In this document: positions 33,811 through 44,258 of the stretch, piece after piece | Position numbering within the stretch: the first letter of the stretch is position 1 | Layout of the letters: each line of letters starts with the position of its first letter | Assembly: GCF_039595935.1 (NCBI RefSeq) | Contig: NZ_JBCNKR010000005.1 | Location: 248,001-312,000 of the forward strand | Source of the DNA: Flavobacterium sp. | Lineage (GTDB): Bacteria; Bacteroidota; Bacteroidia; Flavobacteriales; Flavobacteriaceae | Direction of reading: 5' to 3' | DNA: 64,000 nucleotides | Position numbers and translations under genes: made by a program | Notes under the pieces: model-generated | Seen by the model: only the letters and a program-made list of their open reading frames with translations | The model's database searches: none | What the model was told of the DNA's origin: nothing

Positions 33811-35286
33811 TTATAGAGGATTCTGAACAATCAATGGATTAGCATTGATTTCTGCTCTAGGAATCAACCATTGCCATCTTTTATCAGATGGATCCACTAC
33901 CATAACTCCATTTACGATACCTGAATCATGATTTGCCCCTGTTCTGTCAAGAGCAGAGCCAGTACGCTTTAAATCATAAAATCTGAAACCTTCTCCCCAT
34001 AATTCTATTCTTCTTTGAAGTAAAATTTCATCTACTAAAGCCTGCCCAGAATTTGTAGACAAAGTATAATATGGGTTTCTAGTTTTTTCAAATTCGAAAA
34101 GAATATTGGCAGCATCCGCATTTCCTAGTCTTGCTTTTGCTTCTGCTTCTATCAGATACATTTCCGCCACACGCATATAAGGTACATCACATCGACTATC
34201 ACCAGTACTTACTGCTAAAAATTTCTGACTTGTATAAGGAAATTTAGCAAAATTGGATGGTAACTCTAAAGCTGTATGTTTTCCTGTTTTATCAAAAAGC
34301 AAAGAACGTACATCAGTTTCAGGAATCATGTTATACAATTTACTATTTATGGCTTTTGGACAAGAACGAATTACTGTTGAACTAAAATTTCTTGACATAT
34401 AAGCACCAAAATTTCCAAAACCATCACTTTGAACTTCATTGATATGGCTTCCCCACATCCATTCTTTATTATTATAATCATTAAAACCTAAAGTATAATC
34501 TGTTGAAGGCATTAAATTTTTTCCTGTTCTTGCTTTATTAGCATACTCAGCTGCTAAAGCCCAATTTCCTTGTGTCAAGGCTACTCTCGCTTTTAATCCT
34601 TGTCCTACTTTTAAGTCTAAATATGAATTATTTGGTTTTGCATAACCAACTAACAAAATATTAGCTTCATCCAAATCTTTATTAATTTGAGCATAAACTT
34701 CTTCTACAGTTGAACGAGGGAAATTATCACTTCCAACCGTCAAAATAATAGGTACACCTAACTGAGAATTTGTAATCCCGTTTTCGTATCTTTTTCCAAA
34801 TAATTGTACTAACTGATAATGACAAAATGCTCTATAAAGTAAAGCTTGTCCTTTTACTATTTTTTTATCAGCATCAGAGCCAATAGCTGAATCTGCTGCA
34901 TTGATTATCGTATTAGCATTTCTAATTATTCTGTAATACGTTCTAAATTGGAATCTTAAATCTTGAGAGTTTTCATTTGAAAAAGAAGACCAGTTGTAAA
35001 CTTGTAGATACCAACCGTTTGTCACAGGAAACACAACATCATCTCCGGCAATATCAATTTGCTGCATTAAACTCCCTAATCCGTCTTCATTCTGATTAGA
35101 CTCATACCTTACATATAAAGATCTATGAATACCATTTAAAAGCGTCATCAAGTTATCTGTTGTTTTAGTTGCTCCTTCATAATCAACAAATTCTGTTGGT
35201 TTTTTATCCAAAAAATCATCTGAACAAGATCCTAGAACAAACACTGCAATAACGGCAGTTATTAATTTAATATAATTTGATTTCAT
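33811..35286 (-). CDS. SusD/RagB family outer-membrane lipoprotein
   Basis: This is a 491-residue surface lipoprotein (lipobox LGSCSDDF, Cys near 21) with the SusD fold: N-terminal FLDKKPTEF, TPR-like helices (KGQALLYRAFCHYQLVQLFG) and the C-terminal RRIELWGEGFRFYDLKRTG signature. SusD proteins form the lid over a SusC barrel and bind oligosaccharide or peptide substrates. It is 4 bp downstream of the SusC gene. No glycoside hydrolase, sulfatase or peptidase is adjacent, so the substrate is open. Confidence 0.95.
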   Translation of the reverse strand: MKSNYIKLITAVIAVFVLGSCSDDFLDKKPTEFVDYEGATKTTDNLMTLLNGIHRSLYVRYESNQNEDGLGSLMQQIDIAGDDVVFPVTNGWYLQVYNWSSFSNENSQDLRFQFRTYYRIIRNANTIINAADSAIGSDADKKIVKGQALLYRAFCHYQLVQLFGKRYENGITNSQLGVPIILTVGSDNFPRSTVEEVYAQINKDLDEANILLVGYAKPNNSYLDLKVGQGLKARVALTQGNWALAAEYANKARTGKNLMPSTDYTLGFNDYNNKEWMWGSHINEVQSDGFGNFGAYMSRNFSSTVIRSCPKAINSKLYNMIPETDVRSLLFDKTGKHTALELPSNFAKFPYTSQKFLAVSTGDSRCDVPYMRVAEMYLIEAEAKARLGNADAANILFEFEKTRNPYYTLSTNSGQALVDEILLQRRIELWGEGFRFYDLKRTGSALDRTGANHDSGIVNGVMVVDPSDKRWQWLIPRAEINANPLIVQNPL

Positions 35287-35290
35287 AATG

Positions 35291-38200
35291 TTAAAAATTT
35301 AAATTCACCCCTAGTGATATTACTCTCGATGGTATATATCTATTCTGAGTAGTTCCATCAAAAGTTTGGGTAGGGTCCATACCTTGACGTTTCGTAAACA
35401 ATAATAAATTTTCACCATTTATGTAAATCGAAGCGTTGTCTATCTCAAATTTTGATATAAATTCAGAAGGAACTTTATACGATAAATTGATTTGCCTCAA
35501 TGACAAATAATCAGAACCTTTCAGCCATCTGTCCGAAGCTGCGGCAGCCGGAGTATTTCTATTTATGTCTAATCTTGGTACATCAGTAATATCTCCTGGT
35601 TTTTGCCATCTTCTCAGAGCATCAGTGCTTAACGCTGAACCATAATTATTACCTGTATGCATTAATGCAGCATAATTAGTATCATACATTTGACCTCCTA
35701 TTTGGTAAGAACACACAACATTTAATTGAAGTCCTTTATATTTAAAAGTATTTCCGAAACTTCCAAATAAATCAGGTATTGCTGAACCAGCATAATGATA
35801 CAAAGCTTTATTTTGGTCGGTTGTTACATTTACACCATTTACAACTCTTATACTACTATCAGTTCCATTTACAAATTTCGGATCAGCCACAAATAATGCA
35901 TATCCATCAGCAGGGTCTACGCCATACCAGTCTCTTAACCAATAATCATAGATAGAATGACCAACTGCAAGCTTTTTACTACCATCTATAATTTCTCCCT
36001 GAGGCAGTTTTGTAATTTTATTATTGATTGTCGATGCGTTAATATTTAAATTCCAAGAAAAATCTTTTGTTTTAACAATTACACCATCTAAGCCAACTTC
36101 AAGTCCTTTGTTAACCATTGAACCAATATTTTCTACTCTATAATCTAAACCTGAAGATAAAGGGTTGGGAACTGAAAAGATTAGTCCGTCTGTATTTCTA
36201 TTATAATATTCGACACTACCTTTTAATCTGTTTTTAAACAAACCAAATTCTAATGCAAGATCTTTTTGAGTGTTAACTTCCCATTTTAAATCTGGTGCCG
36301 CAGCTGCATAAATCAAAATACCGCCTTCATTGCCATTATCATAACCTAAACTATATGTTGGCTGGCTTACATAATAATTCAAACCATTTATTTTTGTACC
36401 AGCATCATTAGTATCGCTTATTGTATGTGAGTCATTCCCAACTTGTCCTATTGATGCTCTTAATTTTAAATCATCAATCCAAGGATAATTTTTAAAGAAA
36501 TTTTCTTTTGAAATTACCCAAGCTCCTCCCAAAGACCAGAAATTACCCCAACGTGTATTTTTAGCAAATTTTGAAGATCCGTCTCTTCTTAACGAAGCTG
36601 AAAAAATATATTTCTCTAAGTAATCGTAACCAACCCTTGAAAAATAAGATTCTGTAGCATAATTTCTAGTGTAAGAAGTCAAACCTGTAGTAGTTGCATA
36701 ATTTACGTATTCAATGATATCTGGAGCTACCTGACCAGTTTTACTGCTACTAGTCCAGTTTTTTTCATAGTCAAAACTTTCATGACCTAATAATGCAGTA
36801 AAAGAATGTTCTCCTATTTTTTTTGAATAATTTAATAACTGGTTATATGTTACACCTGTCAAAATCTTATCATCTTTACCCATTAATCCTGTTGGTGCTC
36901 CATCGCCTATTTCAGTATTATAAGAATAAGTTCTGTTCGTGTATGTCTTGTCGATAGAAGCATTTGTAGTAAATTTTAAATCCTTAGTAAAAGAGATTTC
37001 AAAAAAAGTTCTTGCTGAAAGAGCCAGACCTTTTACAACATCTGTATCATTTAATGTCTCATACACAACATTACGTCCATTAGAAGCACCTGTTCCACGA
37101 ACTGTAGAATACACTCGGTCACCATTAACACCAAGCACATAATCACCGTTTGAATCATGATCAAAAACAGGATATATGGGTCCCATTGTTCTGATGGTTC
37201 TAAACGGGTTTTTAAACGAACTTGTATTTTCTACACCATCAGTGCCTAATTTCGAATTAGTTAAAGTTCCTGAAATATTGACACCAGTTTTAAACCATTC
37301 TTTTAAACTTGTATTTAAATTTAATCTTGCTGTCGTTCTTTGAAAACCAGAATTTCGAATATATCCTTCCTCATCTAAATGCCCTATGGAAGCAAAATAG
37401 TTTGATTTTTCAGATTTTCCCTGATAAGAAAAATCCACATTTTTTCTAACCCCGGCTCTTTCTAATTGTTTAGCCCAATCAAGATCTTGCGGGTACAATA
37501 ATTTCGCATCAGGATTTAATTTTCCATCTGTACCAACTATACTTTCATTTGGAACATTAAATGGATTTGTCACCAATACAACAGGAACTCTGGCTGATGC
37601 ATAGGTATTAGCTGCATCTATTTGGGCCTGATTCGCCATAGGACGACTATTACGAATTGCTTCCCATTCTAAAGGATAATAATCGTATGCATTTACTCTT
37701 GCATAATCTTTAATAGAACGTGAAGTCATACCTGTACTTAAGTTTAATGCAAACTTATCTTTTTGTGACTTACCTGATTTTGTTGTGATTATAATGACAC
37801 CATTTGCAGCTTTTGAACCATAAAGAGAGGTTGAAGAAGCATCTTTTAAAACACTTAAACTCTCAATATCACTTGAATTTAAATTGCTTATATCCCCTGC
37901 ATATGGAACACCATCTACAATATATAATGGCGTATTTGAACCATTAATTGAACTAAAACCACGAATTCTAACTTCCGGAGCCGCTCCAGGCTGACCTGCA
38001 GAACTTTGAATCTGAACTCCAGATGTTGAACCTTCTAGAACTGAAAGTGCATTCGTTAAAGGTCTATTTTCAAGCTGTTCTGATTTAATTTGTGAAGCCG
38101 ATCCTACATAAGAAGTTTTTTTTGCTTTTCCATATGCAACCACTACAACTTCTTCTAATTCCTTTCCAACTTCTTCTAATTTTACATTTATTGTAGTTGA

Positions 38201-38458
38201 AGTGCCAACTGCTATAATATTGTCTTTCATACCCATATATGAAAAGATCAAAACATCCCCTGTTTTAGCCTTAATCTTATATTTACCATCTAAATCTGAT
38301 ACAACTCCATTATTTGTCCCTTTTACCACAACATTTGCACCAGGAATTGGTCCGTTTCCATCCGATACGATTCCCGAGATTGTTCTTTCTTGTGCAAAAA
38401 ACAATTGCGTCGTAAGAACAAAAACAAGAATCATTAGCCCTTTAATTTTTCTTTTCAT
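35291..38458 (-). CDS. SusC/RagA family TonB-linked outer-membrane transporter
   Basis: This 1055-residue SusC-type transporter has a signal peptide (ending FFAQE), carboxypeptidase-like domain (about 24-105: RTISGIVSDGNGPIPGANVV), TonB-box region EELEEVVVVAYGK, plug (SuscCD signature SIEKLSVLKDASSTSLYG-like, near 200-220) and a large barrel ending in VISLGVNLNF. It pairs with the adjacent SusD. There is no anti-sigma/sigma pair or hybrid regulator nearby, so control is unclear; a terminator-like hairpin lies upstream at 38580-38610. Confidence 0.95.
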   Translation of the reverse strand: MKRKIKGLMILVFVLTTQLFFAQERTISGIVSDGNGPIPGANVVVKGTNNGVVSDLDGKYKIKAKTGDVLIFSYMGMKDNIIAVGTSTTINVKLEEVGKELEEVVVVAYGKAKKTSYVGSASQIKSEQLENRPLTNALSVLEGSTSGVQIQSSAGQPGAAPEVRIRGFSSINGSNTPLYIVDGVPYAGDISNLNSSDIESLSVLKDASSTSLYGSKAANGVIIITTKSGKSQKDKFALNLSTGMTSRSIKDYARVNAYDYYPLEWEAIRNSRPMANQAQIDAANTYASARVPVVLVTNPFNVPNESIVGTDGKLNPDAKLLYPQDLDWAKQLERAGVRKNVDFSYQGKSEKSNYFASIGHLDEEGYIRNSGFQRTTARLNLNTSLKEWFKTGVNISGTLTNSKLGTDGVENTSSFKNPFRTIRTMGPIYPVFDHDSNGDYVLGVNGDRVYSTVRGTGASNGRNVVYETLNDTDVVKGLALSARTFFEISFTKDLKFTTNASIDKTYTNRTYSYNTEIGDGAPTGLMGKDDKILTGVTYNQLLNYSKKIGEHSFTALLGHESFDYEKNWTSSSKTGQVAPDIIEYVNYATTTGLTSYTRNYATESYFSRVGYDYLEKYIFSASLRRDGSSKFAKNTRWGNFWSLGGAWVISKENFFKNYPWIDDLKLRASIGQVGNDSHTISDTNDAGTKINGLNYYVSQPTYSLGYDNGNEGGILIYAAAAPDLKWEVNTQKDLALEFGLFKNRLKGSVEYYNRNTDGLIFSVPNPLSSGLDYRVENIGSMVNKGLEVGLDGVIVKTKDFSWNLNINASTINNKITKLPQGEIIDGSKKLAVGHSIYDYWLRDWYGVDPADGYALFVADPKFVNGTDSSIRVVNGVNVTTDQNKALYHYAGSAIPDLFGSFGNTFKYKGLQLNVVCSYQIGGQMYDTNYAALMHTGNNYGSALSTDALRRWQKPGDITDVPRLDINRNTPAAAASDRWLKGSDYLSLRQINLSYKVPSEFISKFEIDNASIYINGENLLLFTKRQGMDPTQTFDGTTQNRYIPSRVISLGVNLNF

Positions 38459-38579
38459 TATAGTTTATTTGAATTAAGGGGCGCAACTTATAAAATTAAA
38501 TTAATTTTAACAAGAAATTATTTCTTTTTAACTTAAATAAATATAATCTATTTCTTATAATTTTAAAATTTACAAATAA

Positions 38580-38611
38580 AAAAAACCGTCTAACAATTTT
38601 AGACGGTTTAT
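38580..38611 (-). terminator. Orphan terminator-like hairpin upstream of susC-type gene
   Basis: The stem ACCGTCTAA/TTAGACGGT has A8 on its left (U run on minus transcripts). The argS transcript already ends at 38888, so this belongs to another, unannotated transcript. Confidence 0.55.
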
Positions 38612-38887
38612 TATCCTATTATTATCTTATACTAAAAGGGGTACTAATTCAAAATAGTTAAAAATGAATATAGGAAAATATCTTTAGACATTATTTTTCA
38701 ACAGCATAAAACCAAAAATAACAACCTACAAATCAATATAATAATGATTTTTTAATGTATTAATCAAAGAATTCCTTAATTATAAAGTACAAAATTAACA
38801 TGAAAAATCCTTACTTCATAGACATTAACAATATTTAACGTAAAATGTGTCTTATTATGATATTTTTCACCTTTTAGGGGATAAAAA

Positions 38888-38926
38888 ATGAAGCCGATAG
38901 TAAAATACTATCGGCTTCATTTGTTA
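38888..38926 (-). terminator. Terminator of argS
   Basis: The stem GAAGCCGATAGTA/TACTATCGGCTTC has A residues to the left, 14 bp past the argS stop. Confidence 0.85.
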
Positions 38927-38939
38927 CTATACTATTTTC

Positions 38940-40718
38940 TTACATTCTCTCCGGAACTTCAATTCCTAATAATGTAAAAGCAGATTTTATAACTTCGGCA
39001 ACTTTCTGCGAAAGCTGTACTCTGAAAATCTTTTTTGTCAAATCAACTTCACCTAAAATATGTACAGATTGATAAAATGAATTATATTCTTTTACCAGAT
39101 CATAAGTATAATTTGCAATTAATGCCGGACTATGATTTTGTGCCGCATTTTGAATTACTTCTGGAAAAAGTTCGATTTGTTTTACCAATTCTTTTTCTTT
39201 TTCGTGAAGTTCTTCAATATTTGTTTTTGCAGAAAAATCAAAATCGGCTTTACGGATTATTGACTGAATTCTGGCGTAAGTATATTGAATAAACGGACCT
39301 GTATTTCCTGCAAAATCTACAGATTCTTCAGGATTAAACAAGATTCGTTTTTTAGGATCTACTTTTAGAATATAATATTTCAATGCTCCAAGACCAATTG
39401 TTTTGTACAATTTCGCTTTTTCATCAGCAGAATAACTGTCTAATTTTCCTAAATCTTCTGAAATTTGCTGAGCAGTATCTGTCATATCCTGCATCAAATC
39501 ATCAGCATCTACAACAGTTCCTTCACGGCTTTTCATTTTTCCAGATGGTAAATCAACCATACCATACGATAAATGATATAGACTTGAAGCCCAGTCAAAA
39601 CCTAGCTTTTTCAGAATTAAAAATAATACTTTGAAGTGATAATCTTGTTCATTACCAACTGTGTAAACCATTCCGCCAACATCTGGCATATCTTTTACAC
39701 GCTGGATTGCTGTTCCAATATCCTGCGTCATGTAGACTGCAGTCCCGTCAGAACGTAAAACAATTTTACGGTCTAGTCCTTCATCAGTTAAATCAATCCA
39801 AACTGAACCGTCTGGATCTTTTTCAAAAACTCCTTTATCAAGACCAACCTGAACAACATCTTTTCCTAATAAATAAGTGTTGCTTTCGTAGTAATATTTA
39901 TCAAAATTAACTCCAAGATTGGTGTAAGTAGTTGCAAAACCATCATAAACCCATTGGTTCATTTTTTTCCAAAGAGCAATAACTTCTTCATCTCCAGCTT
40001 CCCATTTTTTAAGCATATCTTGTGCTTCTATAATAATCGGCGCTTGCTTTTTTGCTTCTTCTTCGGTTTTTCCTGCTTCGACTAATTGGTTAATTTCTGT
40101 TTTGTAGGCTTTATCAAACTCAACATAATATTTACCAACTAATTTATCGCCTTTTAAATTTGAACTTTGTGGTGTTTCTCCGTTTCCAAATTTTTCCCAA
40201 GCCAGCATTGATTTACAAATATGGATTCCACGATCGTTTATGATCTGCGTTTTGTAAACTTTTTTACCAGAAGCTTTTAAAATCTCTGCAACCGAATATC
40301 CTAACAAGTTGTTACGAACGTGGCCTAAATGTAAAGGTTTATTAGTATTTGGCGAAGAATATTCAACCATAATTGCTTTATCAGCAGGGTCTGGCGTTAC
40401 ATATCCAAATGTTTGGTTGTTTTTTATTTCATTAAAGAAATTCAGATAGTAGCTGTCTGAAATTACAATATTCAAAAAACCTGAAACTACATTGAAACGA
40501 GCAACTTCAGAAACATTTTCAACCAGATAGTTTCCAATTTTATTTCCTAATTCGGCAGGATTACTTTTAATTACTTTCAACAAAGGAAAAATTACCATCG
40601 TAATATCGCCTTCAAACTCTTTTCTGGTAGTCTGAAACTCAATTTTATCGACAGAAACATCAAATAATGCCTGTATTGCTTTTTGTATAGAAGGTGTTAG
40701 AATTTGTGATAATGACAT
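38940..40718 (-). CDS. argS: Arginyl-tRNA synthetase
   Basis: ArgRS charges tRNA-Arg in the cytosol. The class I signature is HLGH at 130-133 (SSPNTNKPLHLGHVRN). The KMSK-equivalent region is LPSGKMKSREGTVVDADDL near 390, and the C-terminal anticodon-binding DALR domain ends FTLLGIEVPERM. Length 592 is normal. A TATCTTTG -7 element (complement of 40741-40748) precedes it; it is monocistronic. Confidence 0.97.
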   Translation of the reverse strand: MSLSQILTPSIQKAIQALFDVSVDKIEFQTTRKEFEGDITMVIFPLLKVIKSNPAELGNKIGNYLVENVSEVARFNVVSGFLNIVISDSYYLNFFNEIKNNQTFGYVTPDPADKAIMVEYSSPNTNKPLHLGHVRNNLLGYSVAEILKASGKKVYKTQIINDRGIHICKSMLAWEKFGNGETPQSSNLKGDKLVGKYYVEFDKAYKTEINQLVEAGKTEEEAKKQAPIIIEAQDMLKKWEAGDEEVIALWKKMNQWVYDGFATTYTNLGVNFDKYYYESNTYLLGKDVVQVGLDKGVFEKDPDGSVWIDLTDEGLDRKIVLRSDGTAVYMTQDIGTAIQRVKDMPDVGGMVYTVGNEQDYHFKVLFLILKKLGFDWASSLYHLSYGMVDLPSGKMKSREGTVVDADDLMQDMTDTAQQISEDLGKLDSYSADEKAKLYKTIGLGALKYYILKVDPKKRILFNPEESVDFAGNTGPFIQYTYARIQSIIRKADFDFSAKTNIEELHEKEKELVKQIELFPEVIQNAAQNHSPALIANYTYDLVKEYNSFYQSVHILGEVDLTKKIFRVQLSQKVAEVIKSAFTLLGIEVPERM

Positions 40719-41042
40719 GTAAACTTATTTTTAAAGTGAGCAAAGATACTGCTTATTCATCAATTAGAGAAAATGAAAAAGATATAAAATCATATAATCG
40801 TGTTAGAATTTCTTAAAATTTAAATTGTTTTGAATGTTAAAATTATCAAAAAATCAAAACGCTAACCTGCTCCAAAACAGAACTTCCCGAAAAAAGAAAA
40901 AGTTTTTTATGTTTTTCTTGTAACATATCGGCAGCAAAATAGTCTTAATAGTGACTTTAAATTTTATTTGAAGCGAAAAAATCAAAACAAAATAAAAAAA
41001 CAACCTCATCATCAATCAAATCAAAATAATCATTATCAAGCT
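40719..41042. other. Intergenic region between argS and the barrel gene
   Basis: 324 bp. Only the argS -7 element (40741-40748) is clear. An in-frame TTG at 40968 would extend the barrel protein, but gives a charged, non-signal-like N-terminus. No repeat or RNA is recognised. Confidence 0.5.
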
Positions 41043-43445
41043 ATGAAATTAAAATTCTTTCTGTTTGCATTACTGGGGGTAATTGCAACAGCACAAGCCC
41101 AGAATACCGGAACGGTCACGGGAAAAATCATTGAAAAATCAAACAACGCGCCTATTTCTTACGCTACTGTTTCTCTAAAAGAAAATGGAAAAGTAGTTTC
41201 GGGCGTAAATACAGATGATAACGGAGATTTCTCATTTAAAAATTTAGCTTTAAAAAACTATACAATCGAAATTCAATATATCGGTTTTAGAAAATATATT
41301 GGTTCTGTTCTTTTAAATGAAAATAAAAAGTCTGCAACGGTAAATGTTTCTCTTGAAGAAGAAGCAACTCAGCTTAAAGGCGTAAACATTGTTGCTGAAC
41401 GTTCGACAATTGAACAAAAAATTGATAGAAAAGTAGTTACAGTTGGAAAAGACTTAACAACTGCCGGAGCTTCTGCATCTGACATTATGAATAATATTCC
41501 TTCTGTGAATGTTGATCAGGATGGAAAACTTTCGCTTCGCGGAAATGATAATGTTCGTGTATTAATTGACGGACGTCCATCTAACATTGATCCTGCGCAG
41601 TTATTGAAACAAATTCCATCAACTTCTATCAAAAAAATTGAGTTGATTACAAATCCGAGTGCAAAATACAATCCGGAAGGAATGTCTGGAATTATCAATA
41701 TTATTTTGCATAAAAATGCCAACACTGGTTTTAACGGAAGTTACAGCGGTGGTATTACTTTTGGTGAAACGGCAAAATACAATCAGTCTTTAGATTTAAA
41801 TTACAAAACCGGAAAAGTAAATTTCTTCGGGAATGCCGGAAATAACTTTGGAACTTATTTTAACGATGGTCATATCCAAAGATTAGATCAGAACGTATCT
41901 CAGAAATTAGAAATTTCGAATGATAACGATAATTATTTGTATAAAGTGGGTATGGATTATTTAATCAATGATCACAATACTTTATCTTTCTACACAAATC
42001 AAAATAAATCCACTGGTACTGGTATTGTAAATACTGATATTGATTACAATAACGGTGATCCTGAGATTAAAAACATTTATCAAAAATCAAGATATCAAGG
42101 ACCAAACGAAACTGGAACTTATAATTTAGCATACAAACACATCTTTAAAAAAGAAGGACATACTTTAGATTTTGAAGGAAATTATAGCAAAACTACTGAA
42201 TCTCAGAATGCAAATTTTGATACTCAGACCACAACTCCTGCTAATGCAGTAAATAGTGTTGTTTACAACGATTATATTCATGAAAACAGAAAACTAGGAA
42301 CTTTAAACGTTGACTATGTTAATCCGTTGAATGATAAAACGACACTTGAAGCAGGTGCAGAAGCTAGAATAACAAGAACTGAAAATATTTACAATACAAC
42401 CAATGCTGCATTTAAATCTTCTGTTTATACTTACGATACAGATATTTATTCTGCATATGTAACTTTTGGTCAGAAATACAAAAAATTCAGCTATCAATTA
42501 GGAGCTCGTTTTGAGAGTTATAATGTAAAGTCATTTTTAACTCCTGATGAGAAAAATTTTGATGATGACTACATTACATTATATCCTTCTGCTTATTTAA
42601 CGTATAATTTAAATGAGAAAAACGTTTTACAATTAAGTTACAGCCGTCGTGTAGACCGTCCGAGTTTAGAGCAGACAAAACCTATTCGTGAGTTTTCTAC
42701 TCCATTAGTAACTTCATACGGAAATCAGGAATTAAGACCTCAGTTTACAAATTCTGTTGAAGTAAATTATACTAAAACTCTTGAAAAAGGAAGCATTACC
42801 GCTGGAGTATTTGTAAGAGCGATTAATGATCAAATCAGCAGAACTTTAAGACCTGATCCAGACGATCCTTCTGAAAAACAAATCTTAGGTTTTACAAATT
42901 TTGATCACAATACTGCTTATGGTTTTGATGTTTCGCTAAACTATAAACTTACAAAATGGTGGGATATTCAGCCGGCAATCGATTTTTCAAGTATTAAACA
43001 ACAAGGTGTTGTTTTTCAACTAGATCCAGACACCAACCTAAGTTCTCCTAAGGAACGTCATGTAACAACTTCAGCATTTAATGCTCGTATGAACTCAAAC
43101 TTTAAACCAACAAAACGTTTAAGCTTTTTATTATTTGGTTTTTACAGAGGTCCTGTTGATGAAATTCAGCAAAGAAGAAACGAAATGTACAAAATTGACG
43201 TTGGTTCACGCTATACTTTGTTAGACAATAAAATGAATATCAGCCTACGTTTTAATGATGTTTTCAACACAATGAAATTCTCATTTGATGGTATTTATCC
43301 TTATCCTCAAACTGGTCAGTTTACTTGGGAAAGCCAGACAGTTTATTTAGGTTTAACATATAACTTTGGTGGTGCTAAAATCAAAAAATTAGAGCGTAAA
43401 CAAAGAGAAGACAACACTAATCAAGGTGGCGGCGGAATGTTCTAA
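41043..43445 (+). CDS. Outer-membrane beta-barrel protein (TonB receptor-like, CarboxypepD-reg)
   Basis: The mature reading frame starts at ATG 41043 (MKLKFFLFALLGVIATAQAQ), a good signal peptide; upstream in-frame codons do not look like a signal. An Ig-like carboxypeptidase-regulatory domain (about 22-110), plug-like region (NIPSVNVDQDGKLSLRGNDN, VLIDGRPSN) and a beta barrel of the outer-membrane receptor type (OMP_b-brl_3-like) follow. It ends in a Gly-rich tail RKQREDNTNQGGGGMF. Transport substrate unknown; no partner SusD. Confidence 0.88.
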   Translation: MKLKFFLFALLGVIATAQAQNTGTVTGKIIEKSNNAPISYATVSLKENGKVVSGVNTDDNGDFSFKNLALKNYTIEIQYIGFRKYIGSVLLNENKKSATVNVSLEEEATQLKGVNIVAERSTIEQKIDRKVVTVGKDLTTAGASASDIMNNIPSVNVDQDGKLSLRGNDNVRVLIDGRPSNIDPAQLLKQIPSTSIKKIELITNPSAKYNPEGMSGIINIILHKNANTGFNGSYSGGITFGETAKYNQSLDLNYKTGKVNFFGNAGNNFGTYFNDGHIQRLDQNVSQKLEISNDNDNYLYKVGMDYLINDHNTLSFYTNQNKSTGTGIVNTDIDYNNGDPEIKNIYQKSRYQGPNETGTYNLAYKHIFKKEGHTLDFEGNYSKTTESQNANFDTQTTTPANAVNSVVYNDYIHENRKLGTLNVDYVNPLNDKTTLEAGAEARITRTENIYNTTNAAFKSSVYTYDTDIYSAYVTFGQKYKKFSYQLGARFESYNVKSFLTPDEKNFDDDYITLYPSAYLTYNLNEKNVLQLSYSRRVDRPSLEQTKPIREFSTPLVTSYGNQELRPQFTNSVEVNYTKTLEKGSITAGVFVRAINDQISRTLRPDPDDPSEKQILGFTNFDHNTAYGFDVSLNYKLTKWWDIQPAIDFSSIKQQGVVFQLDPDTNLSSPKERHVTTSAFNARMNSNFKPTKRLSFLLFGFYRGPVDEIQQRRNEMYKIDVGSRYTLLDNKMNISLRFNDVFNTMKFSFDGIYPYPQTGQFTWESQTVYLGLTYNFGGAKIKKLERKQREDNTNQGGGGMF

Positions 43446-43501
43446 TCGCCGCTTTCTTAGAAGATATTTTAATAATTTTTGAATAATTTTCTTGTAGAAA
43501 G

Positions 43502-43537
43502 AAAAAGCCTGGAGTATGCCAACTCCAGGCTTTTTTA
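43502..43537. terminator. Bidirectional terminator
   Basis: AAAAAGCCTGGAGT with complement ACTCCAGGCTTTTTT, between the convergent barrel gene and cutC. Confidence 0.85.
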
Positions 43538-43556
43538 TTTAGGATAAATTATATTT

Positions 43557-44228
43557 CTATAAAAAATTTCGAAGCTCTTTTATTTCTTCCGGATTAGCAA
43601 TTTCTGAATCATCTGTAATTGCCGATGAATGATAAAAAGTCAGATCTAAATGTTCTTGCAATAACTTAATATTTGAAGATCTTAGTCCGCCTCCAGGCAT
43701 TATTTCAACCCTGTTTTTAGCAAGTTCCTGTATACGTTTTAAAGCTAAAACTCCTTCGGCAACATTTACACATTGTCCTGAAGTTAAGATTGTTTCAAAA
43801 CCACAATCAATAACATCTTCCAAAGATTTCTCAACATCTTTTACAACATCAAAAGCCCGATGAAAAGTACAGGATAAAGGATGTGCCAAATGAACCAGTT
43901 CTTTATTTTGTTTTTTATTGACTTTACCGTTTTCTTTTAAAATTCCAAAAACAAACCCATCAACTCCCAATTTTTTATATTGTTTGATGTCTTGTTTCAT
44001 TTCTATAAGTTCTTCATCAGAATAAACAAAATCTCCGCCCCTAGGTCGTATTATGACATGCATTTTTATGTTAAGGTTCTCACGAACTTTTACTACCAAA
44101 ATAGAATTTGGCGTTGTTCCGCCAAGTTTCATGTTTTCGCATAATTCAATTCTATCTGCACCATTTTCCTGAGCAATCATGGCCGATTCGTAATTAAAGC
44201 ATGCTATTTCTAGTTGATTTTTTTTCAT
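43557..44228 (-). CDS. cutC: CutC family protein
   Basis: This 223-residue TIM-barrel protein of the CutC family has LEIACFNYESAMIAQENGAD and RIELCENMKLGGTTPN, then MHVIIRPRGGDFVYSDEE, CTFHRAFDVV, LTSGQ and MPGGGLRSSN. It was named for copper homeostasis in E. coli; a direct copper role is disputed and the reaction is unknown. It is somewhat shorter than the E. coli protein (about 248). Monocistronic, with a REP-like palindrome upstream. Confidence 0.92.
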   Translation of the reverse strand: MKKNQLEIACFNYESAMIAQENGADRIELCENMKLGGTTPNSILVVKVRENLNIKMHVIIRPRGGDFVYSDEELIEMKQDIKQYKKLGVDGFVFGILKENGKVNKKQNKELVHLAHPLSCTFHRAFDVVKDVEKSLEDVIDCGFETILTSGQCVNVAEGVLALKRIQELAKNRVEIMPGGGLRSSNIKLLQEHLDLTFYHSSAITDDSEIANPEEIKELRNFL

Positions 44229-44258
44229 TTTGATTATAATACTAATTTCCTGTTGTTA

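Larger units (their letters stand above)
38459..38939. other. Intergenic region between susC-type gene and argS
   Basis: 481 bp without an ORF. It holds the argS terminator (38888-38926), a second minus-strand hairpin with poly-U (38580-38610), and a TAATTTTG -7 element (complement of 38790-38797) about 190 bp upstream of that hairpin. A small RNA or a leader with attenuation is possible. A weak susC promoter (TTG-N20-TAAGTTG, complement of 38484-38513) lies after it. Confidence 0.5.

Noticed and set aside
33811..38458. Full polysaccharide utilisation locus
   Set aside because: Only susC and susD are present; no carbohydrate-active enzyme, sulfatase or dedicated regulator is adjacent.
40968..41042. 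N-terminal extension of the barrel protein from a TTG
   Set aside because: The extension is basic and Gln/Asn-rich and would block a good signal peptide that starts at ATG 41043.
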